DNA of 64,000 nt, from positions 124,001-188,000 of the forward strand of contig CAWAYL010000014.1 of assembly GCA_963786305.1 (NCBI GenBank), in the 5' to 3' direction. Shown here in pieces: positions 7,591 to 17,208 of this stretch. Numbering within the stretch: the stretch's first letter is position 1; the number at the start of each line of letters is the position of its first letter. The position numbers and the translations under genes are program-made. The notes under the pieces were generated by a model. It was given only the letters and a program-made list of their open reading frames with translations, searched no databases and was not told where the DNA came from. The stretch comes from CAKZLS01 sp963786305. Its GTDB lineage: Bacteria; Pseudomonadota; Alphaproteobacteria; Rhodospirillales; Defluviicoccaceae.

Positions 7591-8715
7591 CTACTGAACG
7601 ACGATCCGGGGCGCGGCGGCCGCTTGCGCCGCCGTGGTTCGTTGGACGGAGTTCCATATCGCCGAGGCGATGGCCATGTAGGCCTTGGCGTGATCGCTCT
7701 CGGGATCGGTGGCGACGATCGGTTTGCCATCGTCGGAGGTCTGGCGGATAACCACGTCGAGCGGGATCTCGCCGAGGAAATCCATGCCGAGCCGCTCGGC
7801 TTCCTTGCGGGCGCCGCCGTGTCCGAAGATCTCCGTCCGCTCGCCGCAGTGCGGACAGGAGAAATAGCTCATGTTCTCGATCAGGCCGAGGACGGGAACC
7901 TCCACCTTGCGGAACATGTTCAGTCCCTTGCGGGCGTCGATCAGGGCGATGTCCTGCGGCGTCGACACGATGACCGCTCCGGCCAGGGGAACCTTCTGCG
8001 CCATGGTGAGCTGGGTATCGCCGGTTCCAGGCGGCATATCCACGATCATCACGTCAAGCTCGCCCCACGCCACGTCGCGCATCATCTGTTCGAGCGCGCC
8101 CTGCACCATGGGACCGCGCCATACGATGGGCGTTTCCTCCTCCACGAGGTAGGCCATGGACATGGTCTTGATGCCGTATTTCTCGATGGGGTCCAGTTTC
8201 ACGCCGTCGCTGGATACGGGCTGTCCGGTGATCCCCAGCAACCGGCGCATCGACGGGCCGTAGATATCGGCATCGAGCAGCCCGACCCGGTGGCCGAGCG
8301 CCGCCAGGGCGAGTGCCACGTTGACGGACGTGGTCGATTTTCCGACGCCGCCCTTGCCCGAAGCCACCGCTACGATGGCTTTGACGTCGGGCAGCAGGCT
8401 GCCGCCCTGCGCGGCCGGACGCGACCCCGGATGGGCGGCGGCGGCGGGCGGCGGCGGCGCCTTCTTGCGCTCGGCGGTCAACACCACGCTCGCCGTCAGC
8501 ACGCCGGGCATCTTGTGAACGAGCTTCTCCACCTGTTCGCGCAACGGCTCCAGACGCGGCCCGCGCTCCGGATCGACCTCGAGCGAAAACGCCACGTGTC
8601 CATCCTTTATTCGCAACCCCTGAACCATTCCGAGACTGATGATGTCTTGATTGCGCTCCTTGTCGACGACGCAACGAAGAGCGTCGATAATCTGTTGTTC
8701 GGTTATTTCTACCAT
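7591..8715 (-). CDS. mrp: Mrp/ApbC-type iron-sulfur cluster carrier ATPase
   Basis: A 374-residue P-loop ATPase of the Mrp/NBP35 family that carries Fe-S clusters to apoproteins in the cytosol. The N-terminal MIP18-like (DUF59) domain covers residues 1-80. A Pro/Ala-rich linker follows, then the deviant Walker A GKGGVGKST at 120-128 and the cluster-binding CPHC pair (Cys287 and Cys290). I use the ATG at 8715 because the family typically starts MVEITEQQI and GGGAGA precedes it; an in-frame start 72 bases upstream is less likely. It is transcribed away from hflK. Confidence 0.93.
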   Translation of the reverse strand: MVEITEQQIIDALRCVVDKERNQDIISLGMVQGLRIKDGHVAFSLEVDPERGPRLEPLREQVEKLVHKMPGVLTASVVLTAERKKAPPPPAAAAHPGSRPAAQGGSLLPDVKAIVAVASGKGGVGKSTTSVNVALALAALGHRVGLLDADIYGPSMRRLLGITGQPVSSDGVKLDPIEKYGIKTMSMAYLVEEETPIVWRGPMVQGALEQMMRDVAWGELDVMIVDMPPGTGDTQLTMAQKVPLAGAVIVSTPQDIALIDARKGLNMFRKVEVPVLGLIENMSYFSCPHCGERTEIFGHGGARKEAERLGMDFLGEIPLDVVIRQTSDDGKPIVATDPESDHAKAYMAIASAIWNSVQRTTAAQAAAAPRIVVQ

Positions 8716-8912
8716 GTCCGATGATCTCCCCAGAGCTGTTTGTCGTAACCCTTGCTGTGAAATGACGTTCGTTGCGCGGTCCGCCAAGCTGGCCTATAAG
8801 GCACTTCACTTCCATATATAGTTTGGTACGGTAACGTCCATCCTCTACGTCCAGTCGTGAACGGGCGGTTTGGTCGGTACATTAGTTTAACGGTTAAGGA
8901 GCAGATTTCCGG

Positions 8913-10026
8913 ATGGCCTGGAACCCGAAAGGTGGCCCTTGGGGCAGTGGTGGTGGTGGCGGCGGAGGAGGCGGCCCGTGGGGCGGCGGCGGCGGCGGGC
9001 CGTCGGCACCGCCGCCTCCCAATATCGAGGAAATGCTTAGGCAAGGTCAGGAGCGCTTCAAGCGCTTCATTCCCAGCGGCGGCGGCATGCGCGGGGTGGC
9101 CTTGGTCGTCGTCGCGTTGCTGGCGATCTGGCTGGCCACGGGATTTTACCGCGTGCAGCCGGGCGAACAGGGCGTGGAGTTGCTGTTCGGCCGCTTCGTC
9201 AAGACGACGACACCCGGCTTGAATTACTGGTTTCCGGCGCCCATCGGCGAGGTTCTGAAGCCGAATGTGGAAGTGACGAACCAGCTCACCGTCGGTTTTC
9301 GAGGCAGCACCGACTCCGGGCAGGGCGGCGGCACGCGGGACGTGCCGCAGGAAAGCCTGATGCTGACCGAGGATCAGAACATCATCGACGTCGATTTCGT
9401 TGTGCAGTGGCGGATCAAAAATGCCGCCGACTTCCTGTTCAATATTCGCGATCCGCAGGGCACGGTGAAGTTGGCCGCCGAGAGCGCGATCCGCGAAGTC
9501 ATGGGGCAGACCCGGCTCGAGGACGCCTTGACCATCAAGCGCCAGGAAGTCGACCAGCAGACCAAGGAACTGTTGCAAAACATCCTGGATTACTACAAAG
9601 CGGGCGTTTTCATCGCCGAAGTCAAGCAGCTCAAAGTGGATCCGCCGTCCGAGGTGATCGACGCGTTCAACGATGTCCAGCGCGCCCGTCAGGACAAGGA
9701 CCGGTCGGTCAACGAGGCTCTGGCCTATCGCAACGACATCGTGCCGCGGGCCAAGGGTGAAGCGGAGCGCATCGTGCTGGAGGCCACCGGTTACAAGGAG
9801 AAGGTGGTGCGGGAAGCCGAGGGTCAGGCCGCTCGATTCAACTCGGTGCTCGAGGCCTATCAGTCCGGCAAGGAAGTGACGAAGCGCCGCCTCTATCTGG
9901 AGCGCATGCAGCAATTGATGGGGAGCACGGACAAGGTGATCATCGACAGCGGCAGGTGGACAGGGAGTCGTTCCCTACCTCCCGTTACCGGAGTTGCAGA
10001 AACGCAGTCAGGAGGCCTCGCAATGA
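8913..10026 (+). CDS. hflK: FtsH-protease modulator subunit HflK (one apparent +1 frameshift near the 3' end)
   Basis: About 370 residues after correction. HflK and HflC form a membrane complex that regulates the FtsH protease. The glycine-rich N-terminus is followed by one membrane helix (residues 60-80) and the SPFH/prohibitin domain. As read, the frame runs on into hflC without a stop, giving a false 664-residue fusion. Around 9949-9955 (GACAGCGGCAGGTGGACAG) one extra base hides the normal ending. In the +1 frame the sequence gives GQGVVPYLPLPELQKRSQEA, then the stop at 10024-10026. That ending is typical of HflK and overlaps the hflC start as ATGA. The fusion is therefore almost certainly not real. 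Confidence 0.92.
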
Positions 10027-10907
10027 AGCGCTCGACCCTCGCTATCATCGGAATCGTTGTTCTGATCGTCGGGTTTGTCGCGTCCAGCGCCCTCTTTACG
10101 GTACATCAGACGCAACTGGCGCTCATCCTGCAGTTCGGCAACCCGATCCGGGTCGAGACCGACCCCGGTCTGAAGATCAAGGTCCCGTTTATTCAGAATG
10201 TGGAGTTTTTCGACAAACGCATCCTCGATCTGGATCCGCCGACCCAGGAGGTGCTGCTGGCCGACCAGAAACGAATCAACGTGGATGCGTTCGCCCGCTA
10301 CCGCATTGTCGATCCCTTGAAGTTCAAGCAGCGCGCCGTGACCCTCGCCAATTTCCGGCAGGTCTTCGGCGGGTTGCTGAATTCGGGAGTGCGTTCGGAA
10401 GTGGCCAAGGTGTCGCTCGCCGAGATGCTGACCTCCAAACGCGGGGAGATCATGGACATCATAACGAAGGATGTAAAGAGACAAGCACCTGATTTTGGCG
10501 TCGAGGTGGTGGATGTCCGGATCGGCCGCACCGACCTGCCCGAGGCCACCAGTCAGGCGGTGTACAACCGCATGCGCTCGGAACGAATCGCGCAAGCCGC
10601 GCAGCTTCGCGCCGAGGGTGAAGAGTTGAAGGCCAAGATCCAGGGCGAGGCGGATAGGACGCGCACGGTCATTTTCGCCGAAGCGGACAAGACGGCGAAA
10701 ACCCTCGAAGGTGAGGGAGATGGTCAGAGGACGATGGTGCTGAACGAAGCCTACGGTCAGGATCCGGAATTTTTCGACTTCTACCGCTCGCTCGAGGCAT
10801 ACGAGGTCCTTGGCGGCAGCGGTACCACGTTGGTGTTGAGCCCGAATACGGACTTCTTCAGGTTCTTCTTGGACGAACAGGGTCAGGCGCCACAGACGCC
10901 ACGGTGA
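10023..10907 (+). CDS. hflC: FtsH-protease modulator subunit HflC
   Basis: A 294-residue partner of HflK. It has one N-terminal membrane helix (residues 5-27), then an SPFH domain with the QLALILQFG and LLADQKRINVDAFARYRI stretches usual in HflC. The helical region near FFDFYRSLEAYE precedes the end. The start overlaps the corrected hflK stop by four bases, so the two are translationally coupled. The next genes (DUF2065 and degP) complete a common alphaproteobacterial envelope-stress order. Confidence 0.95.
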   Translation: MKRSTLAIIGIVVLIVGFVASSALFTVHQTQLALILQFGNPIRVETDPGLKIKVPFIQNVEFFDKRILDLDPPTQEVLLADQKRINVDAFARYRIVDPLKFKQRAVTLANFRQVFGGLLNSGVRSEVAKVSLAEMLTSKRGEIMDIITKDVKRQAPDFGVEVVDVRIGRTDLPEATSQAVYNRMRSERIAQAAQLRAEGEELKAKIQGEADRTRTVIFAEADKTAKTLEGEGDGQRTMVLNEAYGQDPEFFDFYRSLEAYEVLGGSGTTLVLSPNTDFFRFFLDEQGQAPQTPR

Positions 10908-10960
10908 TCACGGAGCGGCTTCGCCGCGCTCGCGAGGGACGTCAGTAAGGGAAGACCACC

Positions 10961-11146
10961 ATGGCCGACCTGTTCACGGCGCTCGGGTTGGCGGTGGCCA
11001 TCGAGGGACTGCTGTACGCGCTGTTCCCGAACGCGATGAAGAAGATGATGCTTCAGGTGCTTGCTCAACCGCAGAGCAGTTTGCGGACCGCGGGATTGGT
11101 GGCGGCCATCGCCGGCGTCGGCGTGGTCTGGCTGGTTCGCCGATGA
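10961..11146 (+). CDS. DUF2065 small membrane protein
   Basis: A 61-residue protein with two hydrophobic helices joined by a short basic loop (PNAMKKMM). This is the conserved DUF2065 protein (YjeT-like) that is commonly found directly after hflC. Its function is unknown; the location suggests a link with the HflKC-FtsH complex or DegP. It follows hflC by 53 bases, with GGAAG upstream of the ATG. Confidence 0.92.
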   Translation: MADLFTALGLAVAIEGLLYALFPNAMKKMMLQVLAQPQSSLRTAGLVAAIAGVGVVWLVRR

Positions 11147-11317
11147 TCGCCGCTCGCCAACCCCGGCATGCGGCGCGCGCTGACCGCATTGCCGCAACCA
11201 CACTGTACCGGTAGAGGAAATAGCCACCATTCGGTACTTGACGGTCCTGTTTTTGAATCCCAAACCTAGGCGTGTCCGCGCGGACACGGGGCAAACGACT
11301 CGGCTGGTCGGGCGCCC

Positions 11318-12843
11318 ATGGAGATCTGCATAGTGAACGACTTTTCCGCTGTAACTTCCCGCGCGCGCCGCGCGCACTCGCACCGATCGACATTGAGCCG
11401 GAGGCTGGCGACGGGGGTGCTCGTCGTGAGCATGATGCTGTCGGCCGCCGCGGCGCAAGCGCGAACGGCGCCGGAAGTCGTTCGCCGATCTCGCCGAGAA
11501 GCTGATCCCGGCGGTGGTCAATATTTCGACGACGCAGGTGGTCGACGGTCCGCCCGGCGTCGAAATGCCGATGGTGCCGCCCGGCTCGCCGTTCGAGGAT
11601 TTTTTCAAGGAATTCTTCGAGAAGAACCAGCCGCGCCGCCAGCAAAGGCGCGCCACCTCGCTCGGCTCCGGCTTCATCATCGACGAGCGCGGTTACGTGG
11701 TCACCAACAACCACGTCATTCAGGACGCCGACGAAATCAACGTGGTGCTGTATGACGACACCCGCCTCGATGCCAAGGTCATCGGCCGCGATCCCAAGAC
11801 CGACATCGCGATCCTCAAGGTGGAACCCGAAGGCAAGCTGACCGCCGTCGATTTCGGCGACTCGGACAAGATGCGCATCGGCGACTGGCTGGTGGCCATC
11901 GGCAATCCGTTCGGTTTCGGCGGAACGGTGACCACCGGCATCATCTCGGCGCGCGGTCGCGACATCAACGCCGGTCCCTACGACGATTTCCTGCAGACCG
12001 ACGCGCCCATCAACCGCGGCAACTCGGGCGGCCCGATGTTCAACCTGGATGGCGAGGTGATCGGGATCGCGACGGCGATTTTCTCGCCGTCCGGCGGCAG
12101 TGTGGGCATCGGTTTCGCGATTCCCGCCAATTCGGCTCAGCCGGTGATCCGGCAACTGTTGGAACACGGCGAGGTTCGCCGCGGCTGGCTCGGCGTTCGC
12201 ATTCAGACCGTGACCGAGGAGATCGCCGAGACGCTCGGTCTGGATGAACCCATCGGTGCCCTCGTCGCCAGTGTCATTCCGGACGGCCCCGCGGAAAAGG
12301 CCGGGATCAAGGCCGGCGACGTGATCGTGGAATTCGACGGCAAGGTCGTGGAGCAGATGCGGAAACTGCCGCGGATCGTCGCCGACACCGATATCGGCGA
12401 GGCCGTTCCCGTCAAGGTCTGGCGCAAGAACGGCGAGGTCAACGTGAAGGTGGATATCGGCGTCCTCGAAGAGACCGAGCAGGTCGTCGCCGCGACCGAA
12501 CCCGAGGAGGAATCGACCGGCGGCAAGATCACGATCGACGACCTCGGATTGACGGTGGCCGGTATCGACGCACGGTTGCGCGAGCAGTACGATCTGGAAA
12601 AGGAGATCAAGGGAGTGGTCGTCACGGAGGTGGATCCGGCCGGTCCAGCCGCCGCCAAGGGCATTCAGGACGGCGACGTGATCGTCGAGATCAGCCAGGA
12701 CGAAGTGAACAACCCGGAGGATCTGGCGGAACGCGTCGCGGAAGTCGCGCGAAGCCGGCCGCAAGCTGGTCCTTTTGCTGATCGAGGGCGAGGGCGGGTT
12801 GCGCGTTCGTGACGGGTGCGGATCGGCGAGCGGCGCCGGCTAG
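11318..12843 (+). CDS. degP: Periplasmic serine protease DegP/HtrA (Do family), two apparent +1 frameshifts
   Basis: About 507 residues after removing two extra bases. It degrades and refolds damaged envelope proteins. The signal peptide (LATGVLVVSMMLSAAAAQA) is in a different frame from the protease domain; the first extra base is near 11480 (CCGGAAGTCGTTC). The protease domain carries the triad His in TNNHVI, Asp in KTDIAIL and Ser in RGNSGGPM. Two PDZ domains follow. A second extra base near 12752 restores AGRKLVLLLIEGEGGLR. Further small errors near 12803 may hide the true last residues, so the end is approximate. A GTG at 11333, with GGAG upstream, is an alternative start. Confidence 0.9.
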
Positions 12844-12865
12844 TGGTCCGATATCTGGGGGAGAC

Positions 12866-14303
12866 ATGAGCGAGACCGTCAAGTATCTGCTTTCCGAAGA
12901 CCGCCTGCCGCGCGCTTGGTACAATCTGGTCGCCGATCTTCCGGTTGCGCCGCCGCCGTCGCTGCACCCGGCCACCGGCGCCTGTCTGACCGCCGACGAC
13001 TGGGCGCCGCTGTTCCCGCCGAGCCTGATCGCCCAGGACGCGAGCACCGAGCGCGAGATCGAGATCCCGGAACCGGTGCGCGACATCTATCGTCTGTGGC
13101 GGCCGTCGCCGCTCTACCGCGCCCGCCGGCTGGAGCGCGCGCTCGATACGCCGGCGCGGATCTACTACAAATACGAGGGCGTAAGCCCGACCGGCAGTCA
13201 TAAGCCCAATACGGCCGTTCCCCAGGCGTTCTACAACCAGCTGGACGGCACCAGGCGGATGACCACCGAAACCGGCGCCGGACAATGGGGCGCGTCGCTG
13301 GCCTTCGCCGCCAACCTGTTCGGGCTGGAGGTGGACGTCTACATGGTGAAGGTGAGCTATCGGCAGAAGCCCTACCGCCGCGCCGCCATGGAAGCCTATG
13401 GCGCGCGCTGCATCGCCAGTCCCAGCACGCTCACCGAGTCGGGCCGCCGGATCCTTGCCGAGAACCCGGAGTCCACCGGCAGCCTCGGCATCGCCATTTC
13501 CGAGGCGGTAGAGGTGGCGGCCCAGCGCGACGACACCAAATATGGCCTCGGCAGCGTTCTCAACCACGTCATGCTGCATCAGACGGTCATCGGCATCGAA
13601 GCCATGGAGCAGATGGAGATGGCCGGCGACGAGCCCGACATCCTCATCGGCTGCTCCGGCGGCGGCAGCAATTTCGCCGGCTGCGCGTTCCCCTACATCG
13701 GGCGCAAATTGCGCGGCGGCAAGGACGTTCGCATCATCGCCACCGAACCGGCCGCCTGTCCGACGCTGTCGCGCGGTGTCTACGCCTACGATTTCGGCGA
13801 CACGGCTCATCTGACGCCGCTGCTCAAGATGCGCACGCTTGGGCTCGACCTTCATGCCGCCGGGGATTCATGCCGGCGGACTGCGCTATCACGGCATGTC
13901 GCCGCTGGTCAGCCATGTCATGGATCTCGGCCTGATCGAGGCGCAAAGCTTCCAGCAGACCGAATGTTTCGCCGCCGGCGTTCAGTTCGCCCGCGCCGAA
14001 GGCATCATTCCGGCGCCCGAGACCAACCACGCCATCCGCGCCGTGATCAACGAGGCCATCGCCTGCCGGGAGGAAGCAACACCGAGAACCATCCTGTTCG
14101 TGCTGTCCGGTCACGGTCACTTCGACATGCAGGCCTACACCGACTATTTCGCCGGCAAGCTGGTCGATCAACAGCACGACGAGGCCGCGCTGGCGCGATC
14201 CACCGAGGCGCTTCCCCGGGTTCCGGAGCGCCCAGGCCGCCGGCGCCGACTGAACCCAATTCTCGCCAATGACGAACCCGTGCCGAGAAGGAAGAAGCCG
14301 TGA
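12866..14303 (+). CDS. TrpB-like pyridoxal-phosphate enzyme (TrpB2 type), one apparent +1 frameshift
   Basis: About 478 residues after correction. It is related to tryptophan synthase beta chain but of the longer TrpB2-type group, which can act without TrpA. The PLP lysine is Lys113 in PTGSHKPN, and the phosphate-binding loop is CSGGGSNF. An extra base near 13845 breaks the frame just before FMPPGIHAGGLRYHGMSPL; the remaining 150 codons continue in the next frame to a stop at 14303. GGGGGAG precedes the ATG by five bases. No other tryptophan gene is nearby, so a role in salvage of indole or serine is possible. The stop overlaps the next gene's GTG. Confidence 0.85.
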
Positions 14304-15562
14304 CCCCATCCCTGATCCGTCCCTTCGCGGCGCTGCGCCCGACACCGCAATACGCCGCCGAGGTGGCGTCGCGCCCCTACGACGTTCGTTACCGCCGACG
14401 AGGCGCGCGACGGCGCGGCGGGACGCGAATGGAGCTTTCTTCACGTGTCGCGGGCCGAGGTCGACCTGCCTCCCGGGACCGACGTCTACGGACCCGAGGT
14501 GTACGCCAAGGCCGGCGAGACCATCGCTCGCATGGAAAAAGCCGGCGTGCTGATCCGCGAGGCGAGCCCCTGCTATTACGCCTACCGGATGAGCATGGGC
14601 GAGCCATGTCCAGACCGGCCTCGCCGCCGCCGGATCGGTGGCGGCCTACGAGAGCAATCGTATTCGCCGTCACGAGTTGACGCGACCCGACAAGGAGCTT
14701 GATCGCACCCGCCAGATCGAGGCGGTGGGCGCGCATACCGGGCCGGTCATGGCGATCCACCGCCCCGACGCCGGCGTCGCCGCCATTCTCGAACGCGCCA
14801 CGCAAGGACCGGCGTCCTTCTCGGCCGCGACCGACGACGGCACGCTCCACGAGATCTGGGTCATCGCCGATCCCGCCGTGATCACCGGCCTGACCGATGG
14901 TTTCGAGGCGATGAACGCCATCTACATCGCCGACGGCCATCATCGATCGGCGGCGGCCGCGCCGCGTCGCCGACGCCCGCCGCGCGACCCATGCCGCGAC
15001 CCATCCAGGCGGCCGGGGCGATGAACCGTACGAGAGTTTCCTGATCGTGACGTTTCCCGCGAACGAGGTGCGGATCCTCGATTACAATCGCGGTGTCCGC
15101 GACCTGAACGGGCTGCGGCCCGAGGCGTTTCTAAGCGGTGTGCGCGCCGCGTTCGAGCTCGAGCCCGTGGACGAACAGGCCAGGCCGCGACGCCGGGGAA
15201 CCTTCGGCATGTACCTCGCCGGCCGCTGGTATCGCCTGACCCCGCGCGAGCCGGTGGCGGACCGCTCGACGGCGGTCGAGCGCCTCGATATCAGCGTCCT
15301 CACCGACCGGCTGTTGCGGCCCGTCCTCGCCATCGGCGATCCGCGCACCGACCCGCGCATCGATTTCATCGGCGGCGGGCGGGGCCTCGGCGCGCTCGAG
15401 GACCGGGTCGACGGCGGTCAGTACGCCGTGGCCTTCGCGCTGTTTCCGACATCGCTCGAGGATCTGATGGCCGTCGCCGACGCCAGCGAGATCATGCCGC
15501 CCAAATCCACCTGGTTCGAACCCAAGCTCGCCGACGGTCTTCTGTCCCTGCCGCTTGAGTAG
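14300..15562 (+). CDS. DUF1015 family protein, three apparent +1 frameshifts
   Basis: About 419 residues when three extra bases are removed (near 14389, 14594 and 14972). The corrected protein starts VTPSLIRPFAALRPTPQYAA and keeps the family landmarks RPYDVV, YRMSMGSHVQTGL, ADGHHRSAAA and PANEVRILDYNR. DUF1015 proteins (HTH-like/SerK-related) are widespread. Some archaeal relatives are serine kinases, but no activity is assigned to this group. The start is a GTG overlapping the previous stop. Three shifts in one gene could mean decay, but each is one base and the corrected length is normal. Confidence 0.82.
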
Positions 15563-15675
15563 CGCCCGCTGTCACGGCCTTTTGACGGAATAGTGAAGAC
15601 GCGGAGCGCTGTTTGATTCGCCGGCCGACAGGCGGCTATGAAAATCTCCTCGAGATGATGGCGAACCTATATCGA

Positions 15676-15713
15676 CGATCACAATGGGTTCCTATCGGTG
15701 CTCGTTGGTATAA
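15676..15713. repeat. Copy of the TCACAATGGGT...CGTTGGTAT dispersed repeat
   Basis: Contains TCACAATGGGTTCC and CTCGTTGGTATAA. The same two blocks recur at 56466-56510, 59699-59740 and 63891-63950 (see findings). It lies just upstream of the PagL-like gene. Confidence 0.65.
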
Positions 15714-15761
15714 GGCAATAAAATGCTATTCGCAGTGTTGCAATTGGGTATCAAAAGAGAA

Positions 15762-16328
15762 ATGCGGAGGTTGGTGGTCTTGGGGCAAATTTGCCCGCTC
15801 TTGCCGCTCGCCGCACTCGTTGCATTTCCCTCTCTGGCCACGGCCGAGAATGAGATCCAGCGCAATGTCGTTGGCGACCTATGGGGCGTGGAACTCTTGG
15901 GCCGGACGCCGAACTATGTCGATCTCGGCATTGGCGCATTCGACATCTTCACGCGCGACCGTCACACGTCGACATCGGCCAGCGCCCGCGTGGAGTTGAG
16001 GGTTGGCGAGAAGCTCTACGGCTTCGGCCCGCTCATCGGCCTCATGGCCAACACCGACGGCGGCGTCAACGGTTACGGCGGCCTTTATGTCGACCTCGCC
16101 GTCGGCGACGTGGTCGTCACGCCCATTGCCGCGGTGAGCGGTTACGCCCGGGGCGAGGGCAGCGATTTGGGGGGTGTATTTCTCTTCCGTATCGGGTTGG
16201 GCGCCGCATACGAGTTTGAGAACAGGCTTCGCATCGGCGTCCGCCTGTCTCATCTCTCCAACGCCAGCATCCACGATGACAATCCCGGCGAGGAAGAAAT
16301 CTATCTCACCGTCGCCCTGCCGTTCTGA
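15762..16328 (+). CDS. PagL-like lipid A 3-O-deacylase (acyloxyacyl hydrolase)
   Basis: An outer-membrane beta-barrel of 188 residues with a signal peptide of about 28 residues ending SLATA. PagL removes the 3-O acyl chain of lipid A. The catalytic pair is visible as His164 and Ser166 in RLSHLSNAS, with acidic candidates for the third residue at GEEE (176-179). The C-terminus ends in Phe, as is usual for barrel proteins. A start 39 bases upstream (15723) is also possible; I prefer 15762 because it gives a clean signal peptide. Together with the LpxL-type gene at 24.6 kb this indicates lipid A remodelling. Confidence 0.82.
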   Translation: MRRLVVLGQICPLLPLAALVAFPSLATAENEIQRNVVGDLWGVELLGRTPNYVDLGIGAFDIFTRDRHTSTSASARVELRVGEKLYGFGPLIGLMANTDGGVNGYGGLYVDLAVGDVVVTPIAAVSGYARGEGSDLGGVFLFRIGLGAAYEFENRLRIGVRLSHLSNASIHDDNPGEEEIYLTVALPF

Positions 16329-16378
16329 CGGAGCGAGTCGGCGGACGCCGTTCCCTCGCTTCCGCCGGATCGCAAAAC

Positions 16379-17038
16379 CTACTTCGGCTGCGGGATAACG
16401 CGATAGTAGGATTTGAGCGTCTTCCATCCATCGGGGAAACGCTGCTTGGCTTCCTCGTCGGAGACCGACGGAACGATAATGACGTCCTCGCCATGCTTCC
16501 AGTTCACCGGCGTCGCGACCTTGTGCTTGGCGGTGAGCTGGCATGAATCGAGCACCCTCAGCACCTCGTCGAAGTTCCGGCCGGTGCTCATGGGATAGGT
16601 GAGTTGCATCTTGACCTGCTTGTCGGGTCCGATGAGGAACACCGTGCGCACGGTGGCGTTGTCGGCGGCGGTGCGGCCCTCGGCGGCGTCACCCGCTTCC
16701 GCCGGCAGCATGTCGTAGGCCTGTGCCACCTTCAGTTCGGGATCGCCGATCAATGGATAGTTGACGGCATGACCCTGCGTTTCCTCGATATCCTTGGACC
16801 ATTCCGCATGCGAGCCCACTGGATCGATGCTGAGACCGATGATCTTGCAGTCACGCTTGTCGAACTCCGACTTGATGCCGGCCATGTAGCCGAGCTCGGT
16901 GGTGCAGACCGGGGTAAAATCCTTCGGGTGGGAAAACAGAACCGCCCAGCCGTCGCCGATCCAGTCATGGAAGCGAATGGGGCCCTCGGTGGTTTCCGCC
17001 GTAAAATCCGGCGCCGTGTCGTTCAATCGCAAAGCCAT
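16379..17038 (-). CDS. 1-Cys peroxiredoxin (Prx6 type)
   Basis: 219 residues. It reduces peroxides in the cytosol. The peroxidatic Cys45 is in FTPVCTTE. Length and the C-terminal segment VKYLR-like HGEDVIIVPSVSDEEA, with W near the end, fit the Prx6/AhpC-TSA 1-Cys group. No resolving cysteine is in the usual place. A second peroxiredoxin of another type lies at 44046-44597. Confidence 0.93.
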   Translation of the reverse strand: MALRLNDTAPDFTAETTEGPIRFHDWIGDGWAVLFSHPKDFTPVCTTELGYMAGIKSEFDKRDCKIIGLSIDPVGSHAEWSKDIEETQGHAVNYPLIGDPELKVAQAYDMLPAEAGDAAEGRTAADNATVRTVFLIGPDKQVKMQLTYPMSTGRNFDEVLRVLDSCQLTAKHKVATPVNWKHGEDVIIVPSVSDEEAKQRFPDGWKTLKSYYRVIPQPK

Positions 17039-17208
17039 GGCCTACCTCCCTCGATTGCGAACGCGACCGTCCCCGGCCACCGTCCATAAATGGTGCGTCC
17101 AACATTAAATGGTGCATCCAACTTTTTCTGCAAAGTTAGGAACGGCGCCGAGGGTTGGCAAATCAAATCTGGCGGCTGTTTCGATTTGACGGTGGCGGAC
17201 CGTTGGTA

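Noticed and set aside
7348..8724. A 458-codon plus-strand frame starting with transposase-like residues
   Set aside because: Only the first 60 codons come from a RAYT remnant; the rest is antisense to mrp.
8860..8905. A possible tRNA-like stretch (TTAGTTTAACGGTTAAGGAG)
   Set aside because: It cannot be folded into an acceptor stem and anticodon arm, and no TTCGA-type loop is found.
8913..10907. A fused HflK-HflC protein
   Set aside because: The normal HflK ending and the ATGA overlap are present in the +1 frame, so the fusion depends on one suspect base.
17090..17121. Direct repeat GGTGC(G/A)TCCAAC, two copies
   Set aside because: It is too short and seen only twice; no element ends or regulator could be tied to it.
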